Origin: Sphingomonas populi
GTDB taxonomy: Bacteria > Pseudomonadota > Alphaproteobacteria > Sphingomonadales > Sphingomonadaceae
Length of the DNA: 36,814 bases
NCBI RefSeq assembly: GCF_004208535.1
Contig: NZ_SGIS01000040.1
Span: 1-36,814, forward strand
Direction: 5' to 3'
A program made the position numbers and the translations under genes. A model generated the notes under the pieces. That model made no database searches. It saw only the letters and a list, made by a program, of their open reading frames with translations, and was not told the DNA's origin. Below, one piece after another: positions 8,782 through 16,872 of this stretch. Each line of letters opens with the position of its first letter. Position 1 is the stretch's first letter.

Positions 8782-9933
8782 ATGTCCACCGAAACCCTCA
8801 CAGCTTCCGTTCCATTGGCTGTCGATGAGCCGAATGACGCCGCCGTGAAAGCCAAGCGCCGCAAGTTGTTCGCGATTCTTGCAATAGCGGTGGTTGGCCT
8901 CGGCATTCTCTATTGGGCGTACGTCCATTTTATCGCGTCGCGGCACGTCTCGACCGAAAATGCCTATGTTGGCGCCAACGTCGCCCAGGTGACGCCGCTG
9001 ATCGGTGGCCCGGTGCGTGAGGTGCTGGTCGACGAGGCTCAGCGGGTGAAGCGCGGTGACGTTCTCGTGCGACTCGACGACACGGACGCCCGCCTCTCGC
9101 TCGCGCGTGCCGAAGCCGAGCTTGCGCTGACTGAACGCCGGGTTCGCGGGCTCCTCGCGACCGATAGCGGCCTAGGTGCTCAGGTGATGGCGCGCGGTGC
9201 CGATCAGGCACGCGCCGACGCGCGGCTGGTCGCGGCGCGCGCCGATCTCGCCAAGGCGAAGATTGATCTCGACCGTCGCGAATCACTTGCGGCGTCAGGC
9301 TCCGTCTCCGGCGACGAACTGACCATCGCGCGCAACGCTTACAGCACGGCCACGGCAAACCTGAAGGTAGCACAGGCCGAGAATGCGCTGGCGCAGGCCA
9401 ATCGGACATCGGCAATCGGCAGTCGCGACGCCAATCGCGCCATGATTGCGGACGCCACTCCCGACGCCAATCCGGAAGTGCTCGCTGCGCGCGCAGCACG
9501 CGATCAGGCGCGGGTGGACCTCGATCGCACGGTGGTGCGGGCGCCGGTCGACGGCATCGTTTCGCGTCGTCAGGTGCAGGTCGGGCAGCGCGTCCAGGCA
9601 GGCGCGACGATGATGGTGGTGGTGCCTGTCCAGGCCGCATTCGTCGATGCCAACTTCAAGGAAGGGCAACTCGCCCGCGTTGCGCCGGGCCAGCGCGTCA
9701 CCCTAACCTCCGATCTCTACGGCGGCGATGTCGAATATCACGGCCGCGTCATCGGCTTTTCGGGCGGAACCGGCGCTGCCTTCGCGGTGGTTCCCGCCCA
9801 GAACGCCACAGGCAACTGGATCAAGGTGGTTCAGCGCCTGCCCGTGCGGATCACGCTCGATCCGAAGGAACTGGCCCAACATCCGCTGCGGGTCGGACTG
9901 TCGATGAACGCCACCGTGGATCTCTCGAACTAA
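8782..9933 (+). CDS. EmrA-type periplasmic adaptor (HlyD family) of an MFS efflux pump
   Basis: A 383-residue membrane-fusion protein that links the inner-membrane exporter to the outer-membrane duct. The ATG at 8782 has AAGGA 6 nt upstream. One N-terminal transmembrane helix (KLFAILAIAVVGLGILYWAYV) is followed by a biotinyl-lipoyl-like half (STENAYVGANVAQVTPLIGG, VKRGDVLVRLDDTDA), a long helical hairpin rich in Ala and Arg, and the second lipoyl half with the beta-barrel (VRAPVDGIVSRRQVQVGQRV, FVDANFKEGQLARVAPGQRV). The order and spacing match EmrA. It sits between the outer-membrane factor and the EmrB-like transporter. Confidence 0.93.
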   Translation: MSTETLTASVPLAVDEPNDAAVKAKRRKLFAILAIAVVGLGILYWAYVHFIASRHVSTENAYVGANVAQVTPLIGGPVREVLVDEAQRVKRGDVLVRLDDTDARLSLARAEAELALTERRVRGLLATDSGLGAQVMARGADQARADARLVAARADLAKAKIDLDRRESLAASGSVSGDELTIARNAYSTATANLKVAQAENALAQANRTSAIGSRDANRAMIADATPDANPEVLAARAARDQARVDLDRTVVRAPVDGIVSRRQVQVGQRVQAGATMMVVVPVQAAFVDANFKEGQLARVAPGQRVTLTSDLYGGDVEYHGRVIGFSGGTGAAFAVVPAQNATGNWIKVVQRLPVRITLDPKELAQHPLRVGLSMNATVDLSN

Positions 9934-9946
9934 GCGGAACCTGGAT

Positions 9947-11488
9947 ATGACGGACATTGTCGCCAAGCCAAATATGGCGAGGCCGCTCACCGGCGCGACC
10001 CTCATTCTTGCCGCGCTGCTGATCGGGCTGGGTAATTTCCTTGTCGTGCTCGACACGACCATCGCCAATGTGTCGATCCCGCACATTGCCGGCTCGCTCG
10101 GCGTGTCGGTGACGGAGGCGACCTGGGTCATCACCTCCTATGCCGTCGCCGACGCCATCACTGTACCGCTGGCGGGCTTCCTGGCTCGGCGCTTCGGCGA
10201 GCAGAGGGTGTTCATCTCGGCCTTTATAGCCTTTGGCAGCTTTTCATTGCTATGCGGCCTGTCCCGCTCGCTCGATATGCTGATTGCGGGTCGGGTTCTG
10301 CTGGGTCTTGCCGGCGGCATGATCATACCCCTGTCGCTGACCCTGTTGCTGCGGATCTTTCCCGCCGAAAAGGCGACTCTCGCAACCATCGTCTGGGCGA
10401 TGACCACCACGGTTGCGCCGATTGCCGGACCCATCTTGGGGGGCGTCATTTCCGACAACGTCGGCTGGGAGTGGATATTCTTTCTCAACGTGCCCGTGGC
10501 AGCCGCCGGCGCGGCAGGTCTTTTCTATCTGCTGCGGGGACGGCGCGAGGAGACGGCCCGATCGCCAATCGACCTGGTCGGCCTCGTCCTCCTCGTCATC
10601 TGGGTCGCATCGCTCCAGATCGTACTCGACGAGGGGCGCAATCGCGACTGGTTCGCGGCGACCGAGATCCGCGTAATGGCCGTTGTTGCGGCAATCGGCT
10701 TCATTTCGTTCCTGATCTGGGAGCTGACCGCAAAACACCCGATCGTGAACCTGCGCGTCTTTCGCCATCGCGGTTTCGTCGTCGCGTCCGTCACCTATGC
10801 ACTGGGCTTCGGCGCCTATTTCGCGACTGTCGTCCTTATTCCGCTCTGGCTCCAGCAGAACATGGGCTACACCGCGACCTGGGCCGGCTATGCAACCGGC
10901 ATAATGGGCATATTCGCGGTGCTAGCCTCACCGGCCATCGGTGCTGCCGCCGCCAAAATGGATGTGCGGTTGATCATCTCGACCGGGATTGCCGGGATGG
11001 GGCTCATCTCGCTTTGGCGCACCGGCTTCACGCCCGATATGACCTTTCTGCAGATGGCCTGGCCGATGTTGCTGACCGGTCCTTTCCTCATGATGTTCTT
11101 CATTCCCGTGACTGGCTTGTGCATCGCCAGCGTCGAACCGCACGAACAGGCCGATGCCGCCGGCATCTCCAATTTTCTGCGCACGCTCACCGCTGCCTTC
11201 GCCGCGTCGCTGGTCCAGACGGGCTGGACCAACGCTGCACGGGTCAATCACTCCGAACTGGTCGGCGCCATGCAACAGGGGTCCTCCACCATCGAGGCGA
11301 TGGTTGCATCGGGCCTATCGACGGAAACGGCGACGACCTTGCTGAGCAATGTCGTCGAAAGCCAGAGCGTGATGCTCGCCACACTCAACATGTTCGCTGC
11401 GGTAGCGTTGTGCTTTGCCTTCACCGGGGTGTTAATCTGGCTGGCACCGAAGCCGAAAGGTCCGATCGATACGAGCGGTGGGCATTGA
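9947..11488 (+). CDS. EmrB-type DHA2 family MFS multidrug exporter
   Basis: A 513-residue inner-membrane drug:proton antiporter with about 14 hydrophobic helices. Family hallmarks are visible: LIGLGNFLVVLDTTIANVSI in helix 1, the motif ATWVITSYAVADAITVPLAG, FLARRFGEQRVF, and IAGPILGGVISDNVGWEWIF, which carries motif C of antiporters (GPxxGG). ATG at 9947, 13 nt after the adaptor stop. Together with the two genes before it this forms an EmrAB-TolC type pump. Substrates of such pumps are usually hydrophobic toxins or acids, but none can be named here. It is the last gene of the operon. Confidence 0.94.
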   Translation: MTDIVAKPNMARPLTGATLILAALLIGLGNFLVVLDTTIANVSIPHIAGSLGVSVTEATWVITSYAVADAITVPLAGFLARRFGEQRVFISAFIAFGSFSLLCGLSRSLDMLIAGRVLLGLAGGMIIPLSLTLLLRIFPAEKATLATIVWAMTTTVAPIAGPILGGVISDNVGWEWIFFLNVPVAAAGAAGLFYLLRGRREETARSPIDLVGLVLLVIWVASLQIVLDEGRNRDWFAATEIRVMAVVAAIGFISFLIWELTAKHPIVNLRVFRHRGFVVASVTYALGFGAYFATVVLIPLWLQQNMGYTATWAGYATGIMGIFAVLASPAIGAAAAKMDVRLIISTGIAGMGLISLWRTGFTPDMTFLQMAWPMLLTGPFLMMFFIPVTGLCIASVEPHEQADAAGISNFLRTLTAAFAASLVQTGWTNAARVNHSELVGAMQQGSSTIEAMVASGLSTETATTLLSNVVESQSVMLATLNMFAAVALCFAFTGVLIWLAPKPKGPIDTSGGH

Positions 11489-11906
11489 GGCGGGGTTATT
11501 GGAACGATAGGCTCAGCCGAGGACGTTCCTTCCCGGCGCCAATAGGTAGTCCTGGGATTGCGACCGCTTTTCGCCTGTGTGCACCCGCAGAGCCATCGGA
11601 CCGTCGTCGGCTAGACTGGCTGGCTCTTGAGCACGCCATCAGCATCCCACGAACGGCCGCTGCACCCGAAACCCGTCATCCCCGCCAATGCTCACGAACG
11701 TCGGCTCCGTCCCACGATCTGGCGTTCGCCTCTGACGACCGTAGACCAAATTACGCCGTTTCGACGCCGGCGCATGAGCGACAGGTTACGTCGGAATCTG
11801 ACGGACGGGTTTCACCTGTTTGCAGTCAATGAGCAACACGCTTGGCAGGTCGGGTCAATCCACGCTGGCCGCGAAGGTCATCGATGAATTGCACCGCCGC
11901 TTCAGC
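11489..11906. other. Intergenic region between convergent genes; no gene seen
   Basis: About 420 bp between the exporter stop and the stop of a minus-strand oxidoreductase. Short frames exist on both strands but none looks like a protein. A 26-nt stretch at 11705-11730 resembles 14846-14871 in another intergenic region (both contain CGTCCCACGA and end in TTCGCC), which suggests an old dispersed repeat. No clear terminator hairpin with a T-run was found. Confidence 0.5.
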
Positions 11907-12908
11907 TCAAAGGGATATGCGGACGACGACTTTTCCGGCTGTCGTGTTCGTCTCAACGAGCTCGTGCGCCGCACCGATCTGGTCAAAAGCGAAAACCGCT
12001 TCGACTGGCGGGTCCAGCGGTCCTTGCTCGACACCCTCTGAAACGAAATCAATCGCCGTCTGGCGCTTGATCGGATCCAGCAGGACGTGGGTAAGATTGG
12101 ATCCCCGCAAAGTGATGGCTTTGGTGAGCAAGGTAGCGAGCGACAGTTCAATAGGGGTCGGATCGAGCATGCCGTAATTGACGACAATTCCGTTCGTCTG
12201 CATGGCTTCGATCAGGCTGAGCAACTGTGATCCACCCACGGCGTCAAAGGCGATGCGCAGGCCCTGGCCGCCGGTCAGCGTTTTGATCTCGGCGGCGAGG
12301 TCGTCGCATGTATCCGTGACGATGACGTGTTCCGCCCCAAAGCTTCGGATCCGCTCGACCTTGTCCGCGCCGCGTGTCACGGCGATCGGGATGGCGCCGA
12401 TCTTCCGCGCGATCTGAATAGCAGCGATGCCGACCGCGCTTGAACCTGCCGTGATGACCACGGGCTCGCCGGCGCGCAGGCCGCCGTCAAAGACGAGACC
12501 ATTATAAGCGGTCAGATAGCTGGACCACAGCGCCGCACCCTTTTCCAGCGAAACCCCCGCAGGGTGGGGGACAAGCTGGCTGGCGTCGATGACCGCCAGT
12601 TCGCCGCACACGCCATATTGCGCGGAAGGTACGGGCAGAACGCCGACCATGTCACCGATCGCAAAGCCGGAAACCTCGGCGCCGAGGCTCTCGATCTCAC
12701 CAACGCCTTCAAACCCGAAGATCAGCGGCGGCTGTGGCTGCGCAGGGTAGAGTCCATAGCGACGCAGGATGTCACCACGGACCACGCCATGCGCCTTCAT
12801 CCGCAATCGAACCTCACCAGCACGCGGAGCCGGAACCTCCATCTCGTCGATCCGGATCATATCGGTGCCGCCGAAACCATGGATTCGGGCTACGCGTACT
12901 ATCGTCAT
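11907..12908 (-). CDS. Quinone-oxidoreductase-like medium-chain dehydrogenase/reductase
   Basis: A 333-residue NAD(P)H-dependent oxidoreductase of the MDR superfamily. The N-terminal GroES-like domain contains PAPRAGEVRLRMKAHGVVRGD and PLIFGFEGVGEIESLG; the nucleotide-binding Rossmann domain contains VVITAGSSAVGIAAIQIARKIG and IAFDAVGGSQLL. The Cys/His set for catalytic or structural zinc is absent, so it groups with zinc-free quinone or enone reductases rather than alcohol dehydrogenases. ATG at 12908 with GGAG 8 nt upstream. Downstream of an SDR gene and a TetR regulator on the same strand; probably induced by an electrophilic or quinone compound, by inference from context. Confidence 0.88.
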   Translation of the reverse strand: MTIVRVARIHGFGGTDMIRIDEMEVPAPRAGEVRLRMKAHGVVRGDILRRYGLYPAQPQPPLIFGFEGVGEIESLGAEVSGFAIGDMVGVLPVPSAQYGVCGELAVIDASQLVPHPAGVSLEKGAALWSSYLTAYNGLVFDGGLRAGEPVVITAGSSAVGIAAIQIARKIGAIPIAVTRGADKVERIRSFGAEHVIVTDTCDDLAAEIKTLTGGQGLRIAFDAVGGSQLLSLIEAMQTNGIVVNYGMLDPTPIELSLATLLTKAITLRGSNLTHVLLDPIKRQTAIDFVSEGVEQGPLDPPVEAVFAFDQIGAAHELVETNTTAGKVVVRISL

Positions 12909-12922
12909 AATAAAGCTCCGGC

Positions 12923-13089
12923 TTAAAGGATGCTCAAATGCCTAGGCTGTGAAACGGGAGATACTTCGCCGCGCATGCGGTCCATCCAAGTTTTAAAGGC
13001 TGGATCGCCGAACTCCGCCGCCAACCTGGCCAAGAAGGCGAAACCGGATCGGTGAGGGTATTTAGGTTCACCTGCGCGCGACCCAGAGA
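12923..13089 (-). pseudogene. C-terminal remnant of an unidentified gene
   Basis: Between the SDR and the oxidoreductase the minus strand reads as protein-like sequence without its own start: LISGSRAGEPKYPHRSGFAF, then LARLAAEFGDPAFKTWMDRM and RGEVSPVSQPRHLSIL followed by TAA at 12923-12925. Amino-acid composition is more protein-like than in the other frames. It begins at the SDR stop, so its N-terminal part has been lost. I cannot name the family. It could instead be chance coding-like sequence; a protein search would settle it. Confidence 0.4.
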
Positions 13090-13872
13090 TTAAAAAATCC
13101 CTTGATAGGCGCCGCCGTCGCTAACGATGTTCTGTCCTGTCATGAATCCGATCTGCTTGGCGCACAGCATGGCAATCAGATCGCCCGCTTCCTGGGGATC
13201 CGCGATACGATTGGCAGCGTTGCTGGAGCGCAATTCAGCTTCCACCGTCTCAAACGAAACGCCGCGTTCCTCGGCCATGCCTCTAATGGCTTCATGCAAG
13301 GCATCCGTATTGATGAGCCCTGGCAGCACGCTGTTGATGGTGACGTTGTGCGGCGCGATCTCCCTGACCAGGGATGCGATTGCGCCGGCCAGTGCGAGTC
13401 TGGCCGCATGGGAATGGCCAACGCTCACCTGGGGAAACTTGATAAAGCTCACGGAGATATTCACAATACGACCGAAAGCACGTTCGCACATTCCTGGGGC
13501 GTAAGCGTAGATCAGCCCCATGGCGGAATGAAAATGCGCCTCCATCCACCAGTTCCAAACATCAGGAGTAAGATCCTTATATTGGAGGGAAGTTTGCGGA
13601 ACACCTGCGTTGGCGACCAGAATGTCGGTCGCGGGATATGCGTCCAACAATGCATCCCGTCCGCTCGGTAACGTCAGGTCGGTCGCGAAATACTCCACGG
13701 CGACGCCGCTTTCTTCCATGATGGAACGCGCTGTTTCGGCCAGTGTTTCGGGCGTTCGGGCAACCAAAACGACTTTCGCACCTTCGAGTGAGAGCCGCCG
13801 TGCAGCCGCGCGGCTTATTCCCTTGCTTCCTCCACACACAATAGCCCTGCGTCCTTTTACGCCGATATCCAT
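13090..13872 (-). CDS. SDR-family protein with atypical active site
   Basis: A 260-residue short-chain dehydrogenase/reductase fold. The cofactor motif reads IVCGGSKGISRAAARRL in place of TGxxxGIG; DILVANAGVPQ supplies the NAG motif, and VTINSVLPGLINTDAL and FMTGQNIVSDGGAYQG the C-terminal half. The catalytic YxxxK is not present: where it should be the sequence reads VSVGHSHAARLALAG, so Tyr and Lys are replaced. A subgroup of SDRs with S(N/H)xxR at this place exists, so the protein may use another mechanism or act non-catalytically. The start, ATG at 13872, gives a normal N-terminus. It lies 135 bp downstream of the TetR gene. Confidence 0.88.
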   Translation of the reverse strand: MDIGVKGRRAIVCGGSKGISRAAARRLSLEGAKVVLVARTPETLAETARSIMEESGVAVEYFATDLTLPSGRDALLDAYPATDILVANAGVPQTSLQYKDLTPDVWNWWMEAHFHSAMGLIYAYAPGMCERAFGRIVNISVSFIKFPQVSVGHSHAARLALAGAIASLVREIAPHNVTINSVLPGLINTDALHEAIRGMAEERGVSFETVEAELRSSNAANRIADPQEAGDLIAMLCAKQIGFMTGQNIVSDGGAYQGIF

Positions 13873-14007
13873 GATTTATTTCCTTCTGCGCTCTGCTGGC
13901 TGTTGTTGGCAGGCCTTGCCGTTTAAGCAGCGACTTTGGGCCAGTGTTCAGAAATGCCACAGTGCTTACATTTCGGCGCTTCTGCCGATCAGTGATCGCC
14001 AAATATC

Positions 14008-14610
14008 TTACCTATTAAAATCATTTCTGGAGTAGCGCGACGTGTCGAGCCACGTTGATATAAGCGACGACAGGTCGTCCACAGTATCTTCTTTCTTTAC
14101 GAGGCCATGGAGCAATTCCTGTGAAAGCGCCTCCACCGACCCAATAATTGCCGCACATCTGCGCCTGACAATTTCATCGGACAGCGGAGATAGTGGCGAA
14201 AGCACCCTGCAGCAGAACTCTACATGGCTGGTGACCACTTCCCGCTGGAAGGCATCCATTTCCGGGTCGCCTTTAAGCGCAGCTGCGATAGTATAGGCTT
14301 CCGGTCCGACGGTGATCTGGCAGTCGATATAGGCTTGTGCAATTACACGCGCGACGCCTTCAAGTTTTGAGGGCGTTTGATGAACCGCATCCGCCAGATC
14401 ACGAAGCTGGTGATCGCTGATGTCCTTATACAATGCGATAAATAAACCAGCACGTGTCTCGAAGTGACTGTATGTGATCGGCCGACTAACGCCTGCACGC
14501 TCTGCAAGCGAGCCCAGGGTGAGCGCATCAGTCCCCAACTCCCGTACGATATCCCGCGCAACTTCCAGCAACTGAGCGCGGCGGTCTGCTCTAGGTAATT
14601 TGGTCGACAC
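14008..14610 (-). CDS. TetR-family transcriptional repressor
   Basis: A 200-residue one-component regulator. The N-terminal HTH is complete: RRAQLLEVARDIVRELGTDA, LTLGSLAERAGVSRPITYSHF and ETRAGLFIALY, about residues 9-60. The C-terminal ligand domain is not like any subfamily I know. GTG start at 14608-14610 with AAGGA 7 nt upstream. It is the first gene of a minus-strand set with the SDR and the oxidoreductase and probably represses them; a dyad just upstream of its start is a candidate operator. Confidence 0.92.
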   Translation of the reverse strand: MSTKLPRADRRAQLLEVARDIVRELGTDALTLGSLAERAGVSRPITYSHFETRAGLFIALYKDISDHQLRDLADAVHQTPSKLEGVARVIAQAYIDCQITVGPEAYTIAAALKGDPEMDAFQREVVTSHVEFCCRVLSPLSPLSDEIVRRRCAAIIGSVEALSQELLHGLVKKEDTVDDLSSLISTWLDTSRYSRNDFNR

Positions 14611-14629
14611 GGATTTTTCCTTATGTCTG

Positions 14630-14647
14630 ACCGACGGGCTAGTCGGT
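14630..14647. promoter_or_regulatory. Candidate TetR operator ACCGAC-N6-GTCGGT
   Basis: A perfect 6-bp dyad with a 6-bp centre located 20 bp upstream of the TetR start codon, where an autoregulatory site would be expected. Direct copies of TGTAAC lie just further upstream, within 14660-14685. Assignment rests on position and symmetry only. Confidence 0.4.
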
Positions 14648-15111
14648 AAAAACTACAATATGTAACTTACGTTGTGTAACATTCATAGGAGAGCGATGCA
14701 AGTCGCGTTAGGATCTTTCCTTTTGGAGTTTCGCCGCTGCTTGCGGGACCAGAATGGCCGACACCCGTTATGTGGTGTCGGTCCGGCAAGCCAACGGCAG
14801 TTTACGCTCAAAGCTGACGCTTTCGGATTCCGCTCGGAATGACTGCTTCGTCCCACGACTTTCCATTCGCCAGTTGACCCATCCAAGATATTCGGTGGCT
14901 GATTTTTCGGTCCCAAGTGCAGATCCGCAGGTTTCGATCACACGATTTGGGATAGCTGCCATTGAAGCGCCTTGCAGTGAACAGGCTTCTCGCGAAGAGT
15001 TCAGGTCTTCGAACACCGCTCCCACATTGGCTAATCTCAGCGGAAAATGCCGATCGTTTGTCGGAATAGGACGATCGGCTTGACCGCTCTTCACCGCCAA
15101 GAAGCGTCTGC
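14648..15111. other. Intergenic region with one hairpin; no gene seen
   Basis: About 460 bp between the TetR gene and the 3' end of the helicase gene. A perfect 8-bp inverted repeat, CCGACACC-N8-GGTGTCGG, lies at 14758-14781 but has no T-run after it on either strand. The segment at 14846-14871 resembles 11705-11730. No reading frame looks like a protein. Confidence 0.5.
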
Positions 15112-16392
15112 TCAGGCGGCCTTTGCTGCCTCTCGCGCGGCGCGCTTTTCTTCCTCCGTCCAGACCTTGCGCACGCGCTCTTTGGGCTGTTTGACCTGCT
15201 TGACCGGCCCACCGCCCAGCACAGGCGCGCGTTTGGTCGAATGTCGCGCCACTTCGCAATGCCAATGATGATCGTCCTTCACCGTCAGGGTGCGACCAAT
15301 TGTCCGCTCCACGTCATGCAACCAGGCGCGCTGCTCGGCGTCGCACAGGGTGATCGCAAACCCGCTGCGCCCGGCACGGCCGGTGCGGCCGATCCGGTGG
15401 ACATAACTTTCCGGCAGGCTCGGCAGATCGTGATTGAAGACATGCGTCACCGTGTCGACATCGATGCCGCGCGCCGCGATATCCGTCGCCACAAGGACCT
15501 GGACATCCCCGGCGCGGAAGGCGTCGAGCGCGCGCTCCCGCTGACCTTGGGACTTGTTGCCGTGCAAGGCCTCGGCCGTGATGCCCGCCTCGCTGATGAA
15601 GGCACAGACTTCGTTGGCAATATTCTTTTGTAGCGTGAAGACGACGGCCTGGCCCATCTCCGGCGTTTGCAACAGCGCCAGGAGCGCCGCCTTCTTGTTG
15701 GCGGCGTCAAGGAACATCACGGACTGTTCGATCCGGTCCACGGTGGTCGATGGCGGGGCGATCTCGACATTGGCCGGATTGCGCAAAAGACTGTCGGCCA
15801 GCGCAGTTATAGATTTGGGCATCGTTGCCGAAAACAGCAATGTGTGCCGATCCTTGGGCAGAGCGGCGACAATGCGTTCGATCGGCTTGGCAAAGCCCAT
15901 ATCGAGCATTTGATCGGCCTCATCCAGCACCAGCGCCTCAAGTGCGGACAAGTCGCAAAGGCGCTGCTCGATCAGGTCCAGCAAGCGACCCGGCGTCGCC
16001 ACGATGATATCGACGCCCGCCTTGAGCACATTGACCTGATGGAACTGGCTTACGCCGCCGAAGATAGTTGTCACGCTGGGCTTCAGATAGCGGCCGAAAT
16101 TCTCGAAGCCGACGGCGATCTGAGACACTAGTTCGCGCGTTGGCGCAAGAACCAGGACGCGGGCACCGCCCTTGGGCGCGGGGCGGGGATCGGCAGCAAG
16201 GCGATGCAACAGCGGCAGCGCGAAGGCCGCAGTCTTGCCTGTGCCGGTCTGCGCCATGCCCAGCATGTCGCGGCCCTGCAACAGCATCGGGATGGATTGA
16301 GCCTGGATCGGTGTGGGTCTGGTATAGCCTTCCTCAGCTAGCGCCCGCAGCAAAGATGGCGCCAGCGAGAGATCGGCGAAAGTCAGGTTCAT
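15112..16392 (-). CDS. rhlE: DEAD-box ATP-dependent RNA helicase, RhlE type
   Basis: A 426-residue cytosolic RNA helicase. All family motifs are intact: Q motif (FADLSLAPSLL and RPTPIQ), motif I AQTGTGKT at 47-54, PTRELV, TPGRLLD, DEAD at 157-160, SAT, and in the second RecA-like domain ATDIAARGIDVD and HRIGRTGRAGR. A short basic tail (about residues 384-426, KRAPVLGGGPVKQVKQPKER and the remainder) probably binds RNA. Such helicases unwind short duplexes in ribosome assembly and RNA decay, often at low temperature. The gene stands alone and nothing odd is seen in it; the exact subfamily name is the least certain part. Confidence 0.93.
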   Translation of the reverse strand: MNLTFADLSLAPSLLRALAEEGYTRPTPIQAQSIPMLLQGRDMLGMAQTGTGKTAAFALPLLHRLAADPRPAPKGGARVLVLAPTRELVSQIAVGFENFGRYLKPSVTTIFGGVSQFHQVNVLKAGVDIIVATPGRLLDLIEQRLCDLSALEALVLDEADQMLDMGFAKPIERIVAALPKDRHTLLFSATMPKSITALADSLLRNPANVEIAPPSTTVDRIEQSVMFLDAANKKAALLALLQTPEMGQAVVFTLQKNIANEVCAFISEAGITAEALHGNKSQGQRERALDAFRAGDVQVLVATDIAARGIDVDTVTHVFNHDLPSLPESYVHRIGRTGRAGRSGFAITLCDAEQRAWLHDVERTIGRTLTVKDDHHWHCEVARHSTKRAPVLGGGPVKQVKQPKERVRKVWTEEEKRAAREAAKAA

Positions 16393-16872
16393 CGTAGAAG
16401 GGCGCCTCCAGCGCTCGGCGAGGCCGCGCCTGATCGGGCTTAGCGTATTCGATGCGCGCGCTGTTAGGTGCGATGCTGCAGTGCGTCAATGTGGAAAACC
16501 GGGGCGCAGCGTTCTATGCCCAGCGGCTCATCCCGCCGGTGTAGAAAACCAGCAAATGTCGATCCAAGTCTGCTTGCCACTCAATGGCCAATTTTCGCGC
16601 TCCGGTGCCGACTGCCTACAATTCCCGCAGATGTCGACCAGAGTCGGGCGTTTGTCAGTCCAAGCTTGGATGTCCGTTTGAGACGAGAGCTGCCGCTAGC
16701 CCCTTGGGAGAACGGCGACTCTCTCGCGCGATAAATTGGGACACGCGCGCGCCGGAATGCGGGCACAAAGTGTCACCCGTCACGAGCGGCAGGCGATCGA
16801 ATTCGCGCTTGCCACACCCTCTCTTATGCGTGTCGCACAACCTTCTTAAAGTCGGCGTATGCCATCGGCGCA
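16393..16872. other. Intergenic region between divergent genes; no gene seen
   Basis: About 480 bp upstream of both the helicase gene (minus) and the MFS gene (plus). It should hold both promoters. Frames that cross it are short or belong to alternative readings of the MFS gene. I see no RNA gene, repeat or clear operator. Confidence 0.45.

Noticed and set aside
14758..14781. 8-bp perfect hairpin as a terminator for the TetR or helicase gene
   Set aside because: No T-run on either strand and neither gene ends here.
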